Assembly: GCF_000426645.1 (NCBI RefSeq)
Contig: NZ_AUFT01000011.1
Span: forward strand, 124,001-188,000
Direction: 5' to 3'
Origin: Nakamurella lactea DSM 19367
Lineage (GTDB): Bacteria > Actinomycetota > Actinomycetes > Mycobacteriales > Nakamurellaceae
DNA length: 64,000 nucleotides
Shown here in pieces: positions 1-8,737 of this stretch. The first letter of the stretch is position 1; every line of letters begins with the position of its first letter. Both the position numbers and the translations under genes were made by a program. Under the pieces are notes generated by a model. The model was not told the DNA's origin and ran no database searches. It was given only the letters and a program-made list of their open reading frames with translations.

Positions 1-2
1 CC

Positions 3-848
3 AAGAGAAAGATCACCGACGCCGGAATCCCGTATCGGATGCCCGATCCCGACGAGCTCGCTGCCCGGTTGCGCGAGGTGCTGGCGGTGATCTATCTACT
101 GCTGAACGAGGGTTACCTGTCGACCGCCGAGCGCGCCCAGTCCCGGGACCTGGTCGATGATGCCGATTGGTTGGCGGCCCAACTCCACGGCTTGATGCCG
201 GCCGAGCCCGAGGTTGCCGGTCTGCTGGCATTGATCCGATTGCACCGGGCGCGCGCCGACGCCAGATTCGACCCGGACGGCAACCTCGTGCTGCTGGAGC
301 AGCAGGATCGCTCGAACTGGGACCACGAAGCGATCGCTGAGGCGTCCCGGTTGCTCCAACAGGCCGCCCGCCGCCACCGGCCCGGGCCGTATCAACTGCA
401 GGCGGCGATCGTCGCCTGTCACGCCGAGGCCGCCGATTGGGCAAGTACCGACTGGGAGCAGATAGTGCTGCTCTACGACATGCTGCTGCACCTGGCGCCG
501 TCGCCGCTCGTTCGGCTACACCGGGCCATCGCCCGGCGCTTCACCGCCGGCCCCGCGGCCGCCCTCGGCGAGGTCGACGCCCTCGCCGACGCCCTCGATC
601 GCTACCACCTCTACCACGCGACCCGCGCCGACCTGCTGCGGATCCTGGGCCGCGCGGCCGCGGCCCGGGCGGCCGACCGCCGCGCACTGCAACTCACCGC
701 CAACCCGGCCGAGCAGGCCCTGTTGCGACGTCGGATCCTCTGGGGTGACGAGACCCGCGGCGCCGGACGCCGGGTCAATTCTGTCGAGCGAGTTGCCCGG
801 GCTGATACTCGCCGCCGGCCTGCCGGGTCATCACCATCATCCGGTTGA
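3..848 (+). CDS. ECF42-type RNA polymerase sigma factor, C-terminal part (5' end outside window)
   Basis: The reading frame is open from the window edge, so only the C-terminal ~280 residues are present. The stretch reading IPYRMPDPDELAARL, then VLAVIYLLLNEGY, then a long alpha-helical TPR-like tail (QLQAAIVACHAEA, WEQIVLLYDMLLHL) matches the DUF6596 extension typical of ECF42 sigma factors, which redirect RNA polymerase to stress promoters. In this family the usual partner gene is a YCII/DGPF protein; it would lie to the left and is not visible. The last 74 bp overlap the convergent decarboxylase gene, so the final ~25 residues are likely poorly conserved. Family assignment is from recognised sequence pattern; the target genes are unknown. 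Confidence 0.85.
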   Translation, partial: KRKITDAGIPYRMPDPDELAARLREVLAVIYLLLNEGYLSTAERAQSRDLVDDADWLAAQLHGLMPAEPEVAGLLALIRLHRARADARFDPDGNLVLLEQQDRSNWDHEAIAEASRLLQQAARRHRPGPYQLQAAIVACHAEAADWASTDWEQIVLLYDMLLHLAPSPLVRLHRAIARRFTAGPAAALGEVDALADALDRYHLYHATRADLLRILGRAAAARAADRRALQLTANPAEQALLRRRILWGDETRGAGRRVNSVERVARADTRRRPAGSSPSSG

Positions 849-1254
849 AGGTGTTGATGACGGCGATCTGCCCGACCAGCGCCATCAGCTGCTCGTCATC
901 GTAGTGTGCGGCCGCGTTCGCCCATGCCTCGTCGGTCACCCCGCTGCCGTCGGCCAGCCGAGTGCCCTGCTCGGTGAGTTCCAGCGCGGCCCGCTCCGCG
1001 TCGGTGAAGACCGTCGTCTCCCGCCACGCCGCGACCAGATTGATCCGCACCGGCGTCTCCCCGGCCAGCGCCGCCTCCTTGGTGTGCATGTCAAGGCATC
1101 CGCCGCAGCCGTTGATCTGGCTGGCACGGATCTTCACCAGTTCCAGGGTGGCCGCCGGCACCGACGACGCGGCGACCGCCCGATCCGCCGCGACGATGTA
1201 CTTTCCGAACTTCGGTCCGACGTCGGTGCCGAACGGGTCGAGTCGAGCGTGCAT
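775..1254 (-). CDS. Carboxymuconolactone decarboxylase / AhpD-like peroxidase family protein
   Basis: 159 aa, the usual length for this family. The core reads QINGCGGCLDMHTKEA near residues 47-62, giving the CxxC...H redox motif of AhpD-like proteins, which act as thiol-dependent peroxidases or related oxidoreductases in the cytosol. The ATG is preceded by a strong AGGAGGAG ribosome site 6-13 nt upstream, and by a TGTTACC-N16-CGTC promoter that fits ECF41 sigma factors (see 1289-1315). Carboxymuconolactone decarboxylases are known genomic partners of ECF41, whose gene lies directly upstream in the same orientation. The natural substrate is unknown; a detoxification role is inference. Confidence 0.9.
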   Translation of the reverse strand: MHARLDPFGTDVGPKFGKYIVAADRAVAASSVPAATLELVKIRASQINGCGGCLDMHTKEAALAGETPVRINLVAAWRETTVFTDAERAALELTEQGTRLADGSGVTDEAWANAAAHYDDEQLMALVGQIAVINTFNRMMVMTRQAGGEYQPGQLARQN

Positions 1255-1288
1255 GGTGATCTCCTCCTGGTGTTGGGTTCACTAGGTC

Positions 1289-1315
1289 GACGAGTTCGAC
1301 TCCCGGGAGGTAACA
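1289..1315 (-). promoter_or_regulatory. Candidate ECF41 promoter for the decarboxylase gene
   Basis: On the minus strand TGTTACC (1315-1309) is followed after exactly 16 nt by CGTC (1292-1289). The published ECF41 promoter signature is TGTCACA at -35 and CGTC at -10. The element ends about 35 nt before the ATG at 1254, leaving room for a short leader carrying the ribosome site. The same N16 spacing recurs at both promoters in the sigma/doxX intergenic region. Confidence 0.7.
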
Positions 1316-1351
1316 CCGCGCTTCGACCCTGCGCAGTTCGTCATCGGCGGT

Positions 1352-2287
1352 TCAGTTCGTCATCCATGGCCCGAGCTTCTCCGGGTTCCGCACCGCCCAG
1401 ACGTGCGTGATCCGATCGCCGACGATGTCGAAGGCGATCACTGCGGCGGTCACACCGGCCTGCTGCAGCAGCAGCCCTGGCCGCCCGTTCACCACGCGTT
1501 CGAGAACGGTCAGATCCGGTGCCACGCTGGCGATCTGGAGGAAACCACGGGCGACCTGTTTGCCACCGACGACCGGATCGCGGACGGCGCTGACGATACC
1601 GCCGCCGTCGGCGGTCGCGACCACCCCCGGGTCGAGCAGCCGCACCAGCGCGTCGATGTCCTTGGCCTCCCAGGCACGTTTGAAGTTCCGGACGACTTCC
1701 GCGCTCAGTGGCGCCGGGTCGGCCGGCACCTGCGCCTCCCGTACCCGGCGGCGTGCAGACGTGGCCAGCTGACGGCAGGCGGCGGGGCTGCGACCGACGA
1801 TCTCGGCGACCTCGGGGAACGGGTAGCGGAACACGTCGTGCAGGATGAACGTCACCCGCTCGGCAGGGGTCATCGACTCGAGCACCACCAGGAAAGCCAT
1901 GCTGATCGACTCGTCGAGGGTCACCCGGTCGGCCGGGTCCACGGTCCCACCACCCGTCCAGCCGTTGATCCACCCGCCCTGCTCCGGCACCGGCTCCGGG
2001 ATCCATTCGCCCACATACCGTTCCCGGCGGGCTCGGGCCGAGCCGAGCAGGTCGAGGCAGATGCGGCTGGCCACCGTGGTCAACCACGCCGCCGGCGATT
2101 CGATCGCCTGCTGCTGCTCCCGGGACATCGCGTACCACCGGGTGTAGGTCTCTTGCACGGCGTCCTCGGCCTCGGCCAGCGAGCCGAGCATCCGGTAGGC
2201 CAGATTCGTCAGATGTCGCCGCTCGCTCACGATCGCGGCGAGGCTCGGATCGTCGCGACGGTCCCTCGGGGCGGACCTGTTGCTCAT
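1352..2287 (-). CDS. ECF41-family RNA polymerase sigma factor with C-terminal SnoaL-like domain
   Basis: 311 aa from the ATG at 2287, which has GGGAGAA about 8 nt upstream; a GTG further upstream at 2386 lies before the promoter and is rejected. Region 2 reads LTNLAYRMLGSLAEAEDAVQETYTRW, region 4 includes ERVTFILHDVFRYPFPEVAEIVG. The ~110-residue C-terminal extension is a SnoaL/NTF2-like fold carrying AVRNPEKL, which corresponds to the NPDKL motif that controls ECF41 activity in place of a separate anti-sigma factor. Likely targets are the adjacent decarboxylase, doxX and itself, since all three have a matching promoter. The stimulus is unknown. Confidence 0.93.
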   Translation of the reverse strand: MSNRSAPRDRRDDPSLAAIVSERRHLTNLAYRMLGSLAEAEDAVQETYTRWYAMSREQQQAIESPAAWLTTVASRICLDLLGSARARRERYVGEWIPEPVPEQGGWINGWTGGGTVDPADRVTLDESISMAFLVVLESMTPAERVTFILHDVFRYPFPEVAEIVGRSPAACRQLATSARRRVREAQVPADPAPLSAEVVRNFKRAWEAKDIDALVRLLDPGVVATADGGGIVSAVRDPVVGGKQVARGFLQIASVAPDLTVLERVVNGRPGLLLQQAGVTAAVIAFDIVGDRITHVWAVRNPEKLGPWMTN

Positions 2288-2326
2288 GGCGTCATTCTCC
2301 CTCGACAGTCGTTCTCCCACCGGTTC

Positions 2327-2353
2327 GACGGCGCAGCCCACCGAACTGTGAGG
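2327..2353 (-). promoter_or_regulatory. Candidate autoregulatory ECF41 promoter for the sigma gene
   Basis: Minus strand CCTCACA (2353-2347), 16-nt spacer, CGTC (2330-2327). Transcription would begin near 2320, about 33 nt before the ATG at 2287. Its -35 element is one arm of the inverted repeat at 2347-2372. Confidence 0.6.
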
Positions 2354-2372
2354 CCCCGGCGTGGGCCTCACA
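2347..2372. repeat. Perfect 10-bp inverted repeat joining two divergent -35 elements
   Basis: TGTGAGGCCC (2347-2356) and GGGCCTCACA (2363-2372) are exact reverse complements separated by 6 nt. Each arm supplies a CCTCACA -35 element facing outward, one toward the sigma gene and one toward doxX. The palindrome might alternatively be bound by a separate dimeric regulator. Confidence 0.8.
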
Positions 2373-2392
2373 ACGGGGGCGGCCACGTCGTC
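2366..2392 (+). promoter_or_regulatory. Candidate ECF41 promoter for doxX and the SnoaL-like gene
   Basis: CCTCACA (2366-2372), 16-nt spacer, CGTC (2389-2392), mirror image of the sigma promoter. It ends 27 nt before the doxX ATG at 2420, which has its own GGAGAGGAAGGGA ribosome site. Confidence 0.6.
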
Positions 2393-2419
2393 GAAGGGCT
2401 GGAGAGGAAGGGATTAATC

Positions 2420-2800
2420 ATGAACGTCACGTTGTGGATCATCACCTGGCTGCTCGCCGCGTCCTTCCTGGCCAGCGGGCTGTCCAAGTTGATGTTGACC
2501 AGGAAGAAGTTGGTGACGATGGGGATGGGCTGGGTCAACGACTTCAGCACCCCTGCGGTCAACACCATCGGGATCCTCGAGATCCTTGCCGCGATCGGCC
2601 TGATCGTGCCGGCGCTGGCCGGTACCGCCCAGTTCCTGGTGCCGGTGGCGGCCGTCGGGCTGGTGTTGCTGATGCTGAGCGCGATGGTCGTCCACCTCCG
2701 CCGGCACGAAGCCAAGGACATGGTGAGCGGCATCGTGTTGCTCGCCCTCGCAGTCGTTGTGGCCTGGGGCCGCTTCGGTCCGCAATCGTTCACCAGTTGA
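2420..2800 (+). CDS. DoxX family membrane protein
   Basis: 126 aa with four predicted membrane segments (about residues 5-22, 45-66, 69-88, 100-118), the usual DoxX layout. DoxX-type proteins are small integral membrane proteins connected with redox and thiol stress in actinobacteria; the exact reaction is not established. The start was chosen because GGAGAGGAAGGGA lies just upstream; the frame is open much further 5' but antisense to the sigma gene. It is divergent from the ECF41 gene and followed after 14 nt by the SnoaL-like gene, so the two are probably one transcript under ECF41 control. Confidence 0.85.
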   Translation: MNVTLWIITWLLAASFLASGLSKLMLTRKKLVTMGMGWVNDFSTPAVNTIGILEILAAIGLIVPALAGTAQFLVPVAAVGLVLLMLSAMVVHLRRHEAKDMVSGIVLLALAVVVAWGRFGPQSFTS

Positions 2801-2814
2801 GAGGGAGAATTCAG

Positions 2815-3258
2815 ATGGACAAGATTCAGCACATCGCCGATCGGGTCGAGATCGAGGCGCTGCGCGGCGAGTTCGCCGACGCCGGGATGACGCACGACTT
2901 CGACCGCCTGGCAGGGCTTTTCACCCGGGACGGGGTCTGGCAGATTCCCGGCGCCAACCTTCACATCGTCGGCCGGACGAAGATCCGCGCAGAGATCGAA
3001 CGACTACAGGGAGCGTGGGAGTACTTTCTGCAGAACACCCATCCCGGCACCATCCAGTTGGACGGTGACACCGCCACCGGCCGGGCTTACGTGATGGAGA
3101 TCGGCCGGTTCACCGACGGCACCTCGCTGCAGAACTACGGGGTCTACCACGACCGCTACCGGCGGACGGGCGACGGCTGGAGATTCGCCGAACGCAGCTA
3201 CCAGGTCAGGTACTTCGACCAGACGCCGCTGGCCGGATCGACGCAACTGCCGGCCTGA
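2815..3258 (+). CDS. SnoaL-like / NTF2-fold protein
   Basis: 147 aa. The sequence IEALRGEFADAGMTHDFDRLAGLFTRDGVW at the N terminus and NYGVYHDRYRRTGDGWRFAERSY near the end follow the standard SnoaL_4 pattern (cone-shaped NTF2 barrel used by polyketide cyclases, isomerases and ring-hydroxylating dioxygenase subunits). GAGGGAGAA precedes the ATG. It lies 14 nt after doxX and its fold matches the sensor domain of the adjacent ECF41 factor, so it may bind a similar small molecule. Enzyme or binding function cannot be decided from sequence. Confidence 0.8.
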   Translation: MDKIQHIADRVEIEALRGEFADAGMTHDFDRLAGLFTRDGVWQIPGANLHIVGRTKIRAEIERLQGAWEYFLQNTHPGTIQLDGDTATGRAYVMEIGRFTDGTSLQNYGVYHDRYRRTGDGWRFAERSYQVRYFDQTPLAGSTQLPA

Positions 3259-3270
3259 GCACCTGTCGGG

Positions 3271-5427
3271 TCACGGTGTCGGCGCGGTGCTCCCCAGGGT
3301 CGCGCGGATGCTGCTGTCGGGTGACAGATCCAGCCGGCGCAGCAGTTGGGCGTTGAGCGCGACCACGATGGTGGACAGCGACATCAGGATCGCGCCGACC
3401 GACATCGGCAGGACGAACCCGACCGGGGCCAGCACACCGGCGGCAAGCGGAACCGAGATCAGGTTGTAACCGGCTGCCCACCAAAGGTTCTGCTTCATCT
3501 TTCGGTAACCGGCGCGGGACAGTTCGATCACCGAGAGCACGGATCGGGGGTCGTCACTGGCCAGGATGACGCCGGCGGAGGCGATGGCCACGTCGGTGCC
3601 GGCGCCGATGGCGATCCCGACGTCGGCCTGGGCCAGGGCCGGTGCGTCGTTGACCCCATCACCGACCATGGCGACCTTGCGTCCCTCGGCCTGCAGCCGT
3701 TTGACGTTGTCGGCCTTGTCCTCGGGGCGAACCCCGGCGAAATACCGATCGACGCCCAGCTCGTCGGCGACCGCCCTGGCAACGGCTTCGGCATCGCCGG
3801 TGATCATCACCACCTGCACGTGCTGGGCGTGCAGCGCGTCGATCGCCTGCCGGGATTCCGGGCGCACCTCGTCGGCGAGCTTCAGCGCGCCGATGACCTG
3901 TCCGTCGGCAAGCACGTGCAGGATGATCGCGCCATCGGTCCGCCACTTCTCGGCGATGTCCAGCTCGTGGCTGTTGTGCTGCTGCAACAGATATGGCCCG
4001 CCGACCTGGATCCGGGTACCGTCCACCACGGCCGAGACGCCGACCGCCGGCGACGACCCGAAGTCGACGGCCGATGGCACCGGCAGATCGCGGTATCGCG
4101 CGCCGGTGACGATGGCGCGGGCCAGCGGGTGCTCGGAGTCCGTCTCGGCGGCCGCGGCGAGCGCCAGCACGGTGTCGGAGTCGTATCCATCGGCCGGATG
4201 AACGGCGATGACGGTGGGTTCGCCCTTGGTCAGGGTCCCGGTCTTGTCGAACAGCACGGTATCGACCGTGCGCATGCTTTCCAGCGCCAGCCGATCCTTG
4301 ATCAACACACCGCCCTTGGCCGCGCGCTCGGTGGCGATCGAGACCACCAGCGGAATAGCGAGTCCCAGGGCGTGCGGGCAGGCGATGACCAGCACGGTGA
4401 TGGTGCGCACCACCGCATCGTCTGCAAGCCCGACGGCCGTCCAGACGATCGCGGTGATCACGCCGGCGATCAGGGCGAACCAGAACAGCCAGCCGGCGGC
4501 GGTGTCCGCGATCCGCTGCGCCCGCGAAGTGGAGTTCTGCGCGTCGGCCACCAACCGTTGGATACCGGCCAGCGCAGTGTCATCACCGACCGCGGCGATC
4601 CGTACCCGCACACCGGAGTCGGTGGCGACGGTCCCGGCGACGACCTTGTCGCCCTCGCCGCGGCGCACCGTCCGGGATTCGCCGGTGATCATCGACTCGT
4701 CCATGCTGGCCGAGCCCTGGGCAATGGTGCCGTCGGCCGGGATCCGCCCGCCGGGACGCACGACGACGAGGTCGCCGATCTGCAGGTCGGCCGGCGCGAC
4801 GGTGACGATCCGATCGCCACCGACCTGAGAATCGCTGACGAGTTCGGCCTCGTCCGGCAGCAATGCCGCCAACGAGTCGAGCGCGGAGGTGGTCTGGGCC
4901 AGCGAGCGCATCTCGATCCAGTGGCCGAGCAGCATGATCACGATCAGCAGCGCCAGTTCCCACCAGAAATCCAGCTCGTGGTCCAGGATCCCGGTGGTTG
5001 AGCCCCAGGACGCCAGGAACGCCACGGTGATGGCCAGCGCGATGAGCAGCATCATTCCCGGTGTGCGAGAACGGAGTTCGCTGACGGCGCCGGTCAGGAA
5101 TGGCTTGCCGCCCCAGCCGTACATGACGGTCCCCAGCACCGGCGAGATCCATTTCAGCCACTCGGTGTCCGGTAGCTGATACCCCAGCAGCGTCGCGAAC
5201 ATCGGCGAGAAGACCACGACCGGGACCGCGAGCACCAGCATGATCCAGAACAGTCGGCGGAACTGCCCGACGTGATCGGCGTGGCCCTGGTGGCCACCGT
5301 GATCCCGCTGGCCACCGTGATCATGATGACCACTGTGATCGGGTTGACCACCGTCACCCTGCTGGCCACCGTGACCCTGCGGCTCGACGTCGGCGCGGAG
5401 CTGCTGGTGCCCGCCGTGTTCGCTCAT
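3271..5427 (-). CDS. copB: CopB-type heavy-metal P1B ATPase with His-rich N terminus
   Basis: 718 aa. Residues 1-55 are packed with HxxH/GHH motifs instead of a CxxC ferredoxin-like domain. Membrane segments follow, with the transmembrane metal motif CPH at residues 350-352 (CPHALGLAIP), the phosphorylation site DKTGT at D394, the SEHPLARA nucleotide motif and MVGDGVNDAPALA near residue 590. CPH rather than CPC places it in the P1B-3 group, reported to export Cu2+ and Ag+ across the cytoplasmic membrane. The ATG at 5427 has GGAG 8 nt upstream; a GTG three codons earlier is possible. A CsoR-like box upstream suggests copper-induced expression. No csoR or copper chaperone gene is in the window. 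Confidence 0.93.
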   Translation of the reverse strand: MSEHGGHQQLRADVEPQGHGGQQGDGGQPDHSGHHDHGGQRDHGGHQGHADHVGQFRRLFWIMLVLAVPVVVFSPMFATLLGYQLPDTEWLKWISPVLGTVMYGWGGKPFLTGAVSELRSRTPGMMLLIALAITVAFLASWGSTTGILDHELDFWWELALLIVIMLLGHWIEMRSLAQTTSALDSLAALLPDEAELVSDSQVGGDRIVTVAPADLQIGDLVVVRPGGRIPADGTIAQGSASMDESMITGESRTVRRGEGDKVVAGTVATDSGVRVRIAAVGDDTALAGIQRLVADAQNSTSRAQRIADTAAGWLFWFALIAGVITAIVWTAVGLADDAVVRTITVLVIACPHALGLAIPLVVSIATERAAKGGVLIKDRLALESMRTVDTVLFDKTGTLTKGEPTVIAVHPADGYDSDTVLALAAAAETDSEHPLARAIVTGARYRDLPVPSAVDFGSSPAVGVSAVVDGTRIQVGGPYLLQQHNSHELDIAEKWRTDGAIILHVLADGQVIGALKLADEVRPESRQAIDALHAQHVQVVMITGDAEAVARAVADELGVDRYFAGVRPEDKADNVKRLQAEGRKVAMVGDGVNDAPALAQADVGIAIGAGTDVAIASAGVILASDDPRSVLSVIELSRAGYRKMKQNLWWAAGYNLISVPLAAGVLAPVGFVLPMSVGAILMSLSTIVVALNAQLLRRLDLSPDSSIRATLGSTAPTP

Positions 5428-5459
5428 GTCCGTCACTCCTACCTTACCCCGGTACAGTA

Positions 5460-5488
5460 CTTATACCTCGCCGATCGTGCAGCGTCAA
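5460..5488 (-). promoter_or_regulatory. Sigma-70 promoter of copB
   Basis: Minus strand TTGACG (5488-5483), 17-nt spacer, TATAAG (5465-5460), close to the housekeeping consensus. The predicted start near 5453 gives a leader of about 26 nt holding AGGTAGGAG. Confidence 0.7.
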
Positions 5489-5505
5489 GTACCCCTGGGG
5501 GGTAT
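5489..5505. promoter_or_regulatory. CsoR-like copper operator
   Basis: GTACCCCTGGGGGGTAT abuts the -35 element of the copB promoter. It closely resembles the G-tract pseudo-palindrome bound by actinobacterial CsoR repressors, which leave DNA when they bind Cu(I). The match to CsoR is from knowledge of the motif; binding is inferred. Confidence 0.65.
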
Positions 5506-5636
5506 CCAGGACAGCGCTCGCCGCCGCCGGAGCCGACGATCGCCGGCTCGGGCGCGGATGCCGGTAGCAGCCGTCGAGTCTTCGCCAACACCGCCCGCGC
5601 TGGCAATGCCCGAGGTGCGTTGCGGACAATGCAACG

Positions 5637-8492
5637 GTGAGCCCGAACCAGGACGAGTCCGCCCAGCCCGCCGTTCGGGTGCCTCGGCTGGTGGGCCGGA
5701 ACACCGAGTCGGACCGACTGCGCGCCGTCCTCGCCGGGCCGCCGACGCTGACTCTCGTCGAAGGCGAGGCCGGTATCGGCAAGACCCGGCTCGTCCGGGA
5801 GGTCATCGCCGACCGCGACCGGACGATGATCGCGGTGTGCCCGCCGTTCCGGCAGGCCTTCACCTTCGGCCCGATGGTGGACGCCGCCCGCGAGGCCGGC
5901 CCGGATGTCGCCGGACTGGGACTCTCGCCACTGGCCGGGGCTCTCCGGCCGTTGTTCCCGGAATGGTCCACCGCCCTGCCCGACGCCCCGGAGCCGTTGC
6001 CGGACAACGCTGCCGGTCATCATCGCCTGTTGCGCGCGTTCACCGAGCTGCTCGACCGGATGCGCATCGAGCTGCTCGTCCTGGAGGACGCTCACTGGGC
6101 GGACGAGGCGACCCTGGAGCTGCTGCTGCTGCTGGCGGCAGCACCGCAGCGCATCGGTCTGCTGGTGACCTACCGCCCGGACGAACTGCCGCCTGGATCG
6201 CTGGTGCGCCGGCTGTCCGCCCGGGCCGACCAGACCCGGCTCACGCTCGATGCGCTGGACGTCGATGGCACCGCAGAGTTGGTGTCCTCCATGCTCGATG
6301 ACGAACACGTCTCCACGGCGTTCGCCGCCTTCCTGCACGATCGGACTGAGGGCCTGCCGCTGGCGGTCGAGGAATCGGTCCGGCTGTTGCGCGACCGGTC
6401 CGACCTGGTCCGCGTCGACGGGGAATGGATCCGCCGCGGACTGACCGAACTCGAGGTGCCGCCGACCATCCGCGACGCGGTGCTGGAGCGCGTCGGTCGG
6501 CTGGAACCGGCGTCCCAGTTGACCCTGCAGGCGGCCGCGGTGCTGGCCGAGCCGGCGGTTGAGGCGGTGGTGGCGGCAGTTGCCGGCGATGGGTCCGACG
6601 TCGACGGGATCATCGGTGCGATCCGCAGCGGGCTGCTGTCCGAGGATCCGCGGGGCCGGCTGGCCTTCGGCCACACACTGACGGCCCACGCGGTGTATGA
6701 AGCCATCCCCGGCCCGCAACGCCGGCGACTACACGCGGGCGCCGCGCGGGTGCTGCGGGCGAACGGCGCCGGCGTCGCCCGCCTCGCCCATCATTTCCGC
6801 GCCGCCGGTGAGACCGGCGCCTGGTGCCGTTATGCCGAGCAGGCGGCCGATCTGGCCCTGGCCTCCGGCGATCCGGCCACGGCGGGCAGCTATCTGTACG
6901 AGCTGCTCACCGGCGCCGATCTCCCGCCCGCAGACCTCGCCAGGGTCGCCCGCAAGATTCCACCGCACGCCACCGGTGGCCACCTGCATCGCGCCGGTGC
7001 GATTCACGCGCTGCGCAGCACGCTCGACCGGGTGTCCCTTTCCGCCACCGAGCGTGGCGAGTTACGGGCGCAATTGGGCCAGAGCCTCATCCATATCGGC
7101 GAGTACGCCGCCGCCGCAGTTGAACTCGAACGATCCATCCCGGACCTCGCCCACCGTCCGGTCGCGGCGGCACATGCGATGTCCTCGCTCGGCATGCCGT
7201 TCACCACCAGACAACCGGCCGCTACCCATCGGCGGTGGCTGGATCGCGCCGCAGCGGCGGTGACCGCCGACTTCACCGAATACGACCGGCTGGCCTTGCG
7301 CATCGATCGGGCGACCAGCCTGCTGGCGCTGGGGGACCCCCAGGGGTGGCGCATCGCCGCCGAGCTGCCGGACGAAGCGGCCGCACCTGAGCTGCGCCCG
7401 CAAATCATTCGCGGCGCCCTGAACCTCAGCAGCGAAACCATCCGATGGGGCCGCTACGCGCAGGCACGCAGCCATCTCACCCGCGGCACGGAGCTGTCCG
7501 TCCGCTACGGATTCCACCGGATGCGCGACATGTTCACGGTGAACGTCCTGTACCTCGACTGGTGCAGCGGGGCCTGGACCGGGCTCGCCGAGCGGGCAGC
7601 GGCGGCGGCGGACGGCGCGGAAGAAGACACCGTGATCCGACTGCACCTGCAGCTGATCCTCGGCCGGCTGGAAGCCGCAACGGGCAAGCCTGCCGCAGGC
7701 CCGCGGTTGGCGGCAGTGCTGGGCGAGACACACGATCGCGGCCTGATCGCAACGACCCAAGAGCCGGCCGCCGCGCTGGCCGCCCTGCGGCTGGCCGCCG
7801 GCGACGTCGAGGAGGCCCTCAGACTGACCGACGATCCGGTGTCGCTGCTGGCCCAGAAGGACGCCTGGCTGTGGGGGCTGGAAACGGTGCCGGTGCGGAT
7901 CCGGGCGCTGATCGCCGCCGGCCGCCCCGACCGGGCAGGCGAGCTGCTGTCCGCGTTCGAGCACGGCCTCAGCGGCTGCGACGCAGCGGCCGCCGCTGCC
8001 GCGCTGGCGGCCGCCAGGGGCGAATGCACGTCCGATCCGGATGCCTTTGCCGATGCGGCCGCCGCCTGGGCCGCCCTGCCTCGCCCGTACGCTGCGTTGC
8101 TGGCCGCCGAACGGCGGGCCACCTGTCTGCTCGATCGGGGCGTCAAGGACGCCGCGCTGACGCTGCTCACGGATGTCCGGCAGGGGCTCATGGAGCTGGG
8201 CGCGGCGGCGGACGCCGATCGGGTCGCCGGCACCGTGCGCGAGCATGGTGGGGTGATCCGTCAACCGTGGCGGGGCGGTAACCGTGGGTACGGCGACCGA
8301 CTCTCGCCGCGGGAGCTCGAGGTCGCCGCTCTGGTGGCCGACGGCCTGACCACCCCGGAGATCGCTCGCCGTCTCTCCCGCTCCCCCAAAACCATTGCCA
8401 CGCAACTGAGGTCGGCCATGCGCAAGGTCGGCGTGTCGTCGCGGACGGCACTCGCGGTTGCCATCGCCAAGGACGACGCGGGCGAACTTTAG
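5637..8492 (+). CDS. Large ATP-binding LuxR (LAL/MalT-like) transcriptional regulator
   Basis: 951 aa. A Walker A motif EGEAGIGKTRL lies at residues ~43-52 and a Walker B motif ELLVLEDAHWADEATLELLLLL at ~143-164, forming the N-terminal AAA/STAND NTPase. A helical TPR-like middle follows, and the C terminus carries a GerE-type helix-turn-helix (LSPRELEVAALVADGLTTPEIARRL...) at ~885-940. Such regulators switch on operons after inducer and ATP binding. The GTG start has no strong ribosome site and the 5' end is uncertain. It precedes two secreted protease genes on the same strand, so a role in their control is possible but unproven. Confidence 0.9.
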   Translation: MSPNQDESAQPAVRVPRLVGRNTESDRLRAVLAGPPTLTLVEGEAGIGKTRLVREVIADRDRTMIAVCPPFRQAFTFGPMVDAAREAGPDVAGLGLSPLAGALRPLFPEWSTALPDAPEPLPDNAAGHHRLLRAFTELLDRMRIELLVLEDAHWADEATLELLLLLAAAPQRIGLLVTYRPDELPPGSLVRRLSARADQTRLTLDALDVDGTAELVSSMLDDEHVSTAFAAFLHDRTEGLPLAVEESVRLLRDRSDLVRVDGEWIRRGLTELEVPPTIRDAVLERVGRLEPASQLTLQAAAVLAEPAVEAVVAAVAGDGSDVDGIIGAIRSGLLSEDPRGRLAFGHTLTAHAVYEAIPGPQRRRLHAGAARVLRANGAGVARLAHHFRAAGETGAWCRYAEQAADLALASGDPATAGSYLYELLTGADLPPADLARVARKIPPHATGGHLHRAGAIHALRSTLDRVSLSATERGELRAQLGQSLIHIGEYAAAAVELERSIPDLAHRPVAAAHAMSSLGMPFTTRQPAATHRRWLDRAAAAVTADFTEYDRLALRIDRATSLLALGDPQGWRIAAELPDEAAAPELRPQIIRGALNLSSETIRWGRYAQARSHLTRGTELSVRYGFHRMRDMFTVNVLYLDWCSGAWTGLAERAAAAADGAEEDTVIRLHLQLILGRLEAATGKPAAGPRLAAVLGETHDRGLIATTQEPAAALAALRLAAGDVEEALRLTDDPVSLLAQKDAWLWGLETVPVRIRALIAAGRPDRAGELLSAFEHGLSGCDAAAAAAALAAARGECTSDPDAFADAAAAWAALPRPYAALLAAERRATCLLDRGVKDAALTLLTDVRQGLMELGAAADADRVAGTVREHGGVIRQPWRGGNRGYGDRLSPRELEVAALVADGLTTPEIARRLSRSPKTIATQLRSAMRKVGVSSRTALAVAIAKDDAGEL

Positions 8493-8737
8493 GTCATCCG
8501 CCCGATAGCGGCCCGGCCCGCGGTCCCTCGATACTCCGATGGTGACGTTCGACGAATCCCGCGATGACGGACCGGCCCCGCTCGCCGACGACAGGGCGGT
8601 CGGCACCGATCGCGGCCCGGACGATTCCGCCGGCCGATCGCACTCGTCGCATCGATCGGATCACCCGGATCGATCGACCCGAGACGCCGACGAGCGACGC
8701 CGCGGCTACGAGCCGCTCTGACGAAAGCGAGAGTCCC

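Noticed and set aside
2288-2386. N-terminal extension of the ECF41 sigma factor to a GTG at 2386
   Set aside because: The extension would begin upstream of the predicted promoter and lacks a ribosome site; the ATG at 2287 has GGGAGAA.
8539-8721. 60-codon plus-strand frame upstream of the sedolisin gene
   Set aside because: No ribosome site, very charged low-complexity composition and no recognisable domain.
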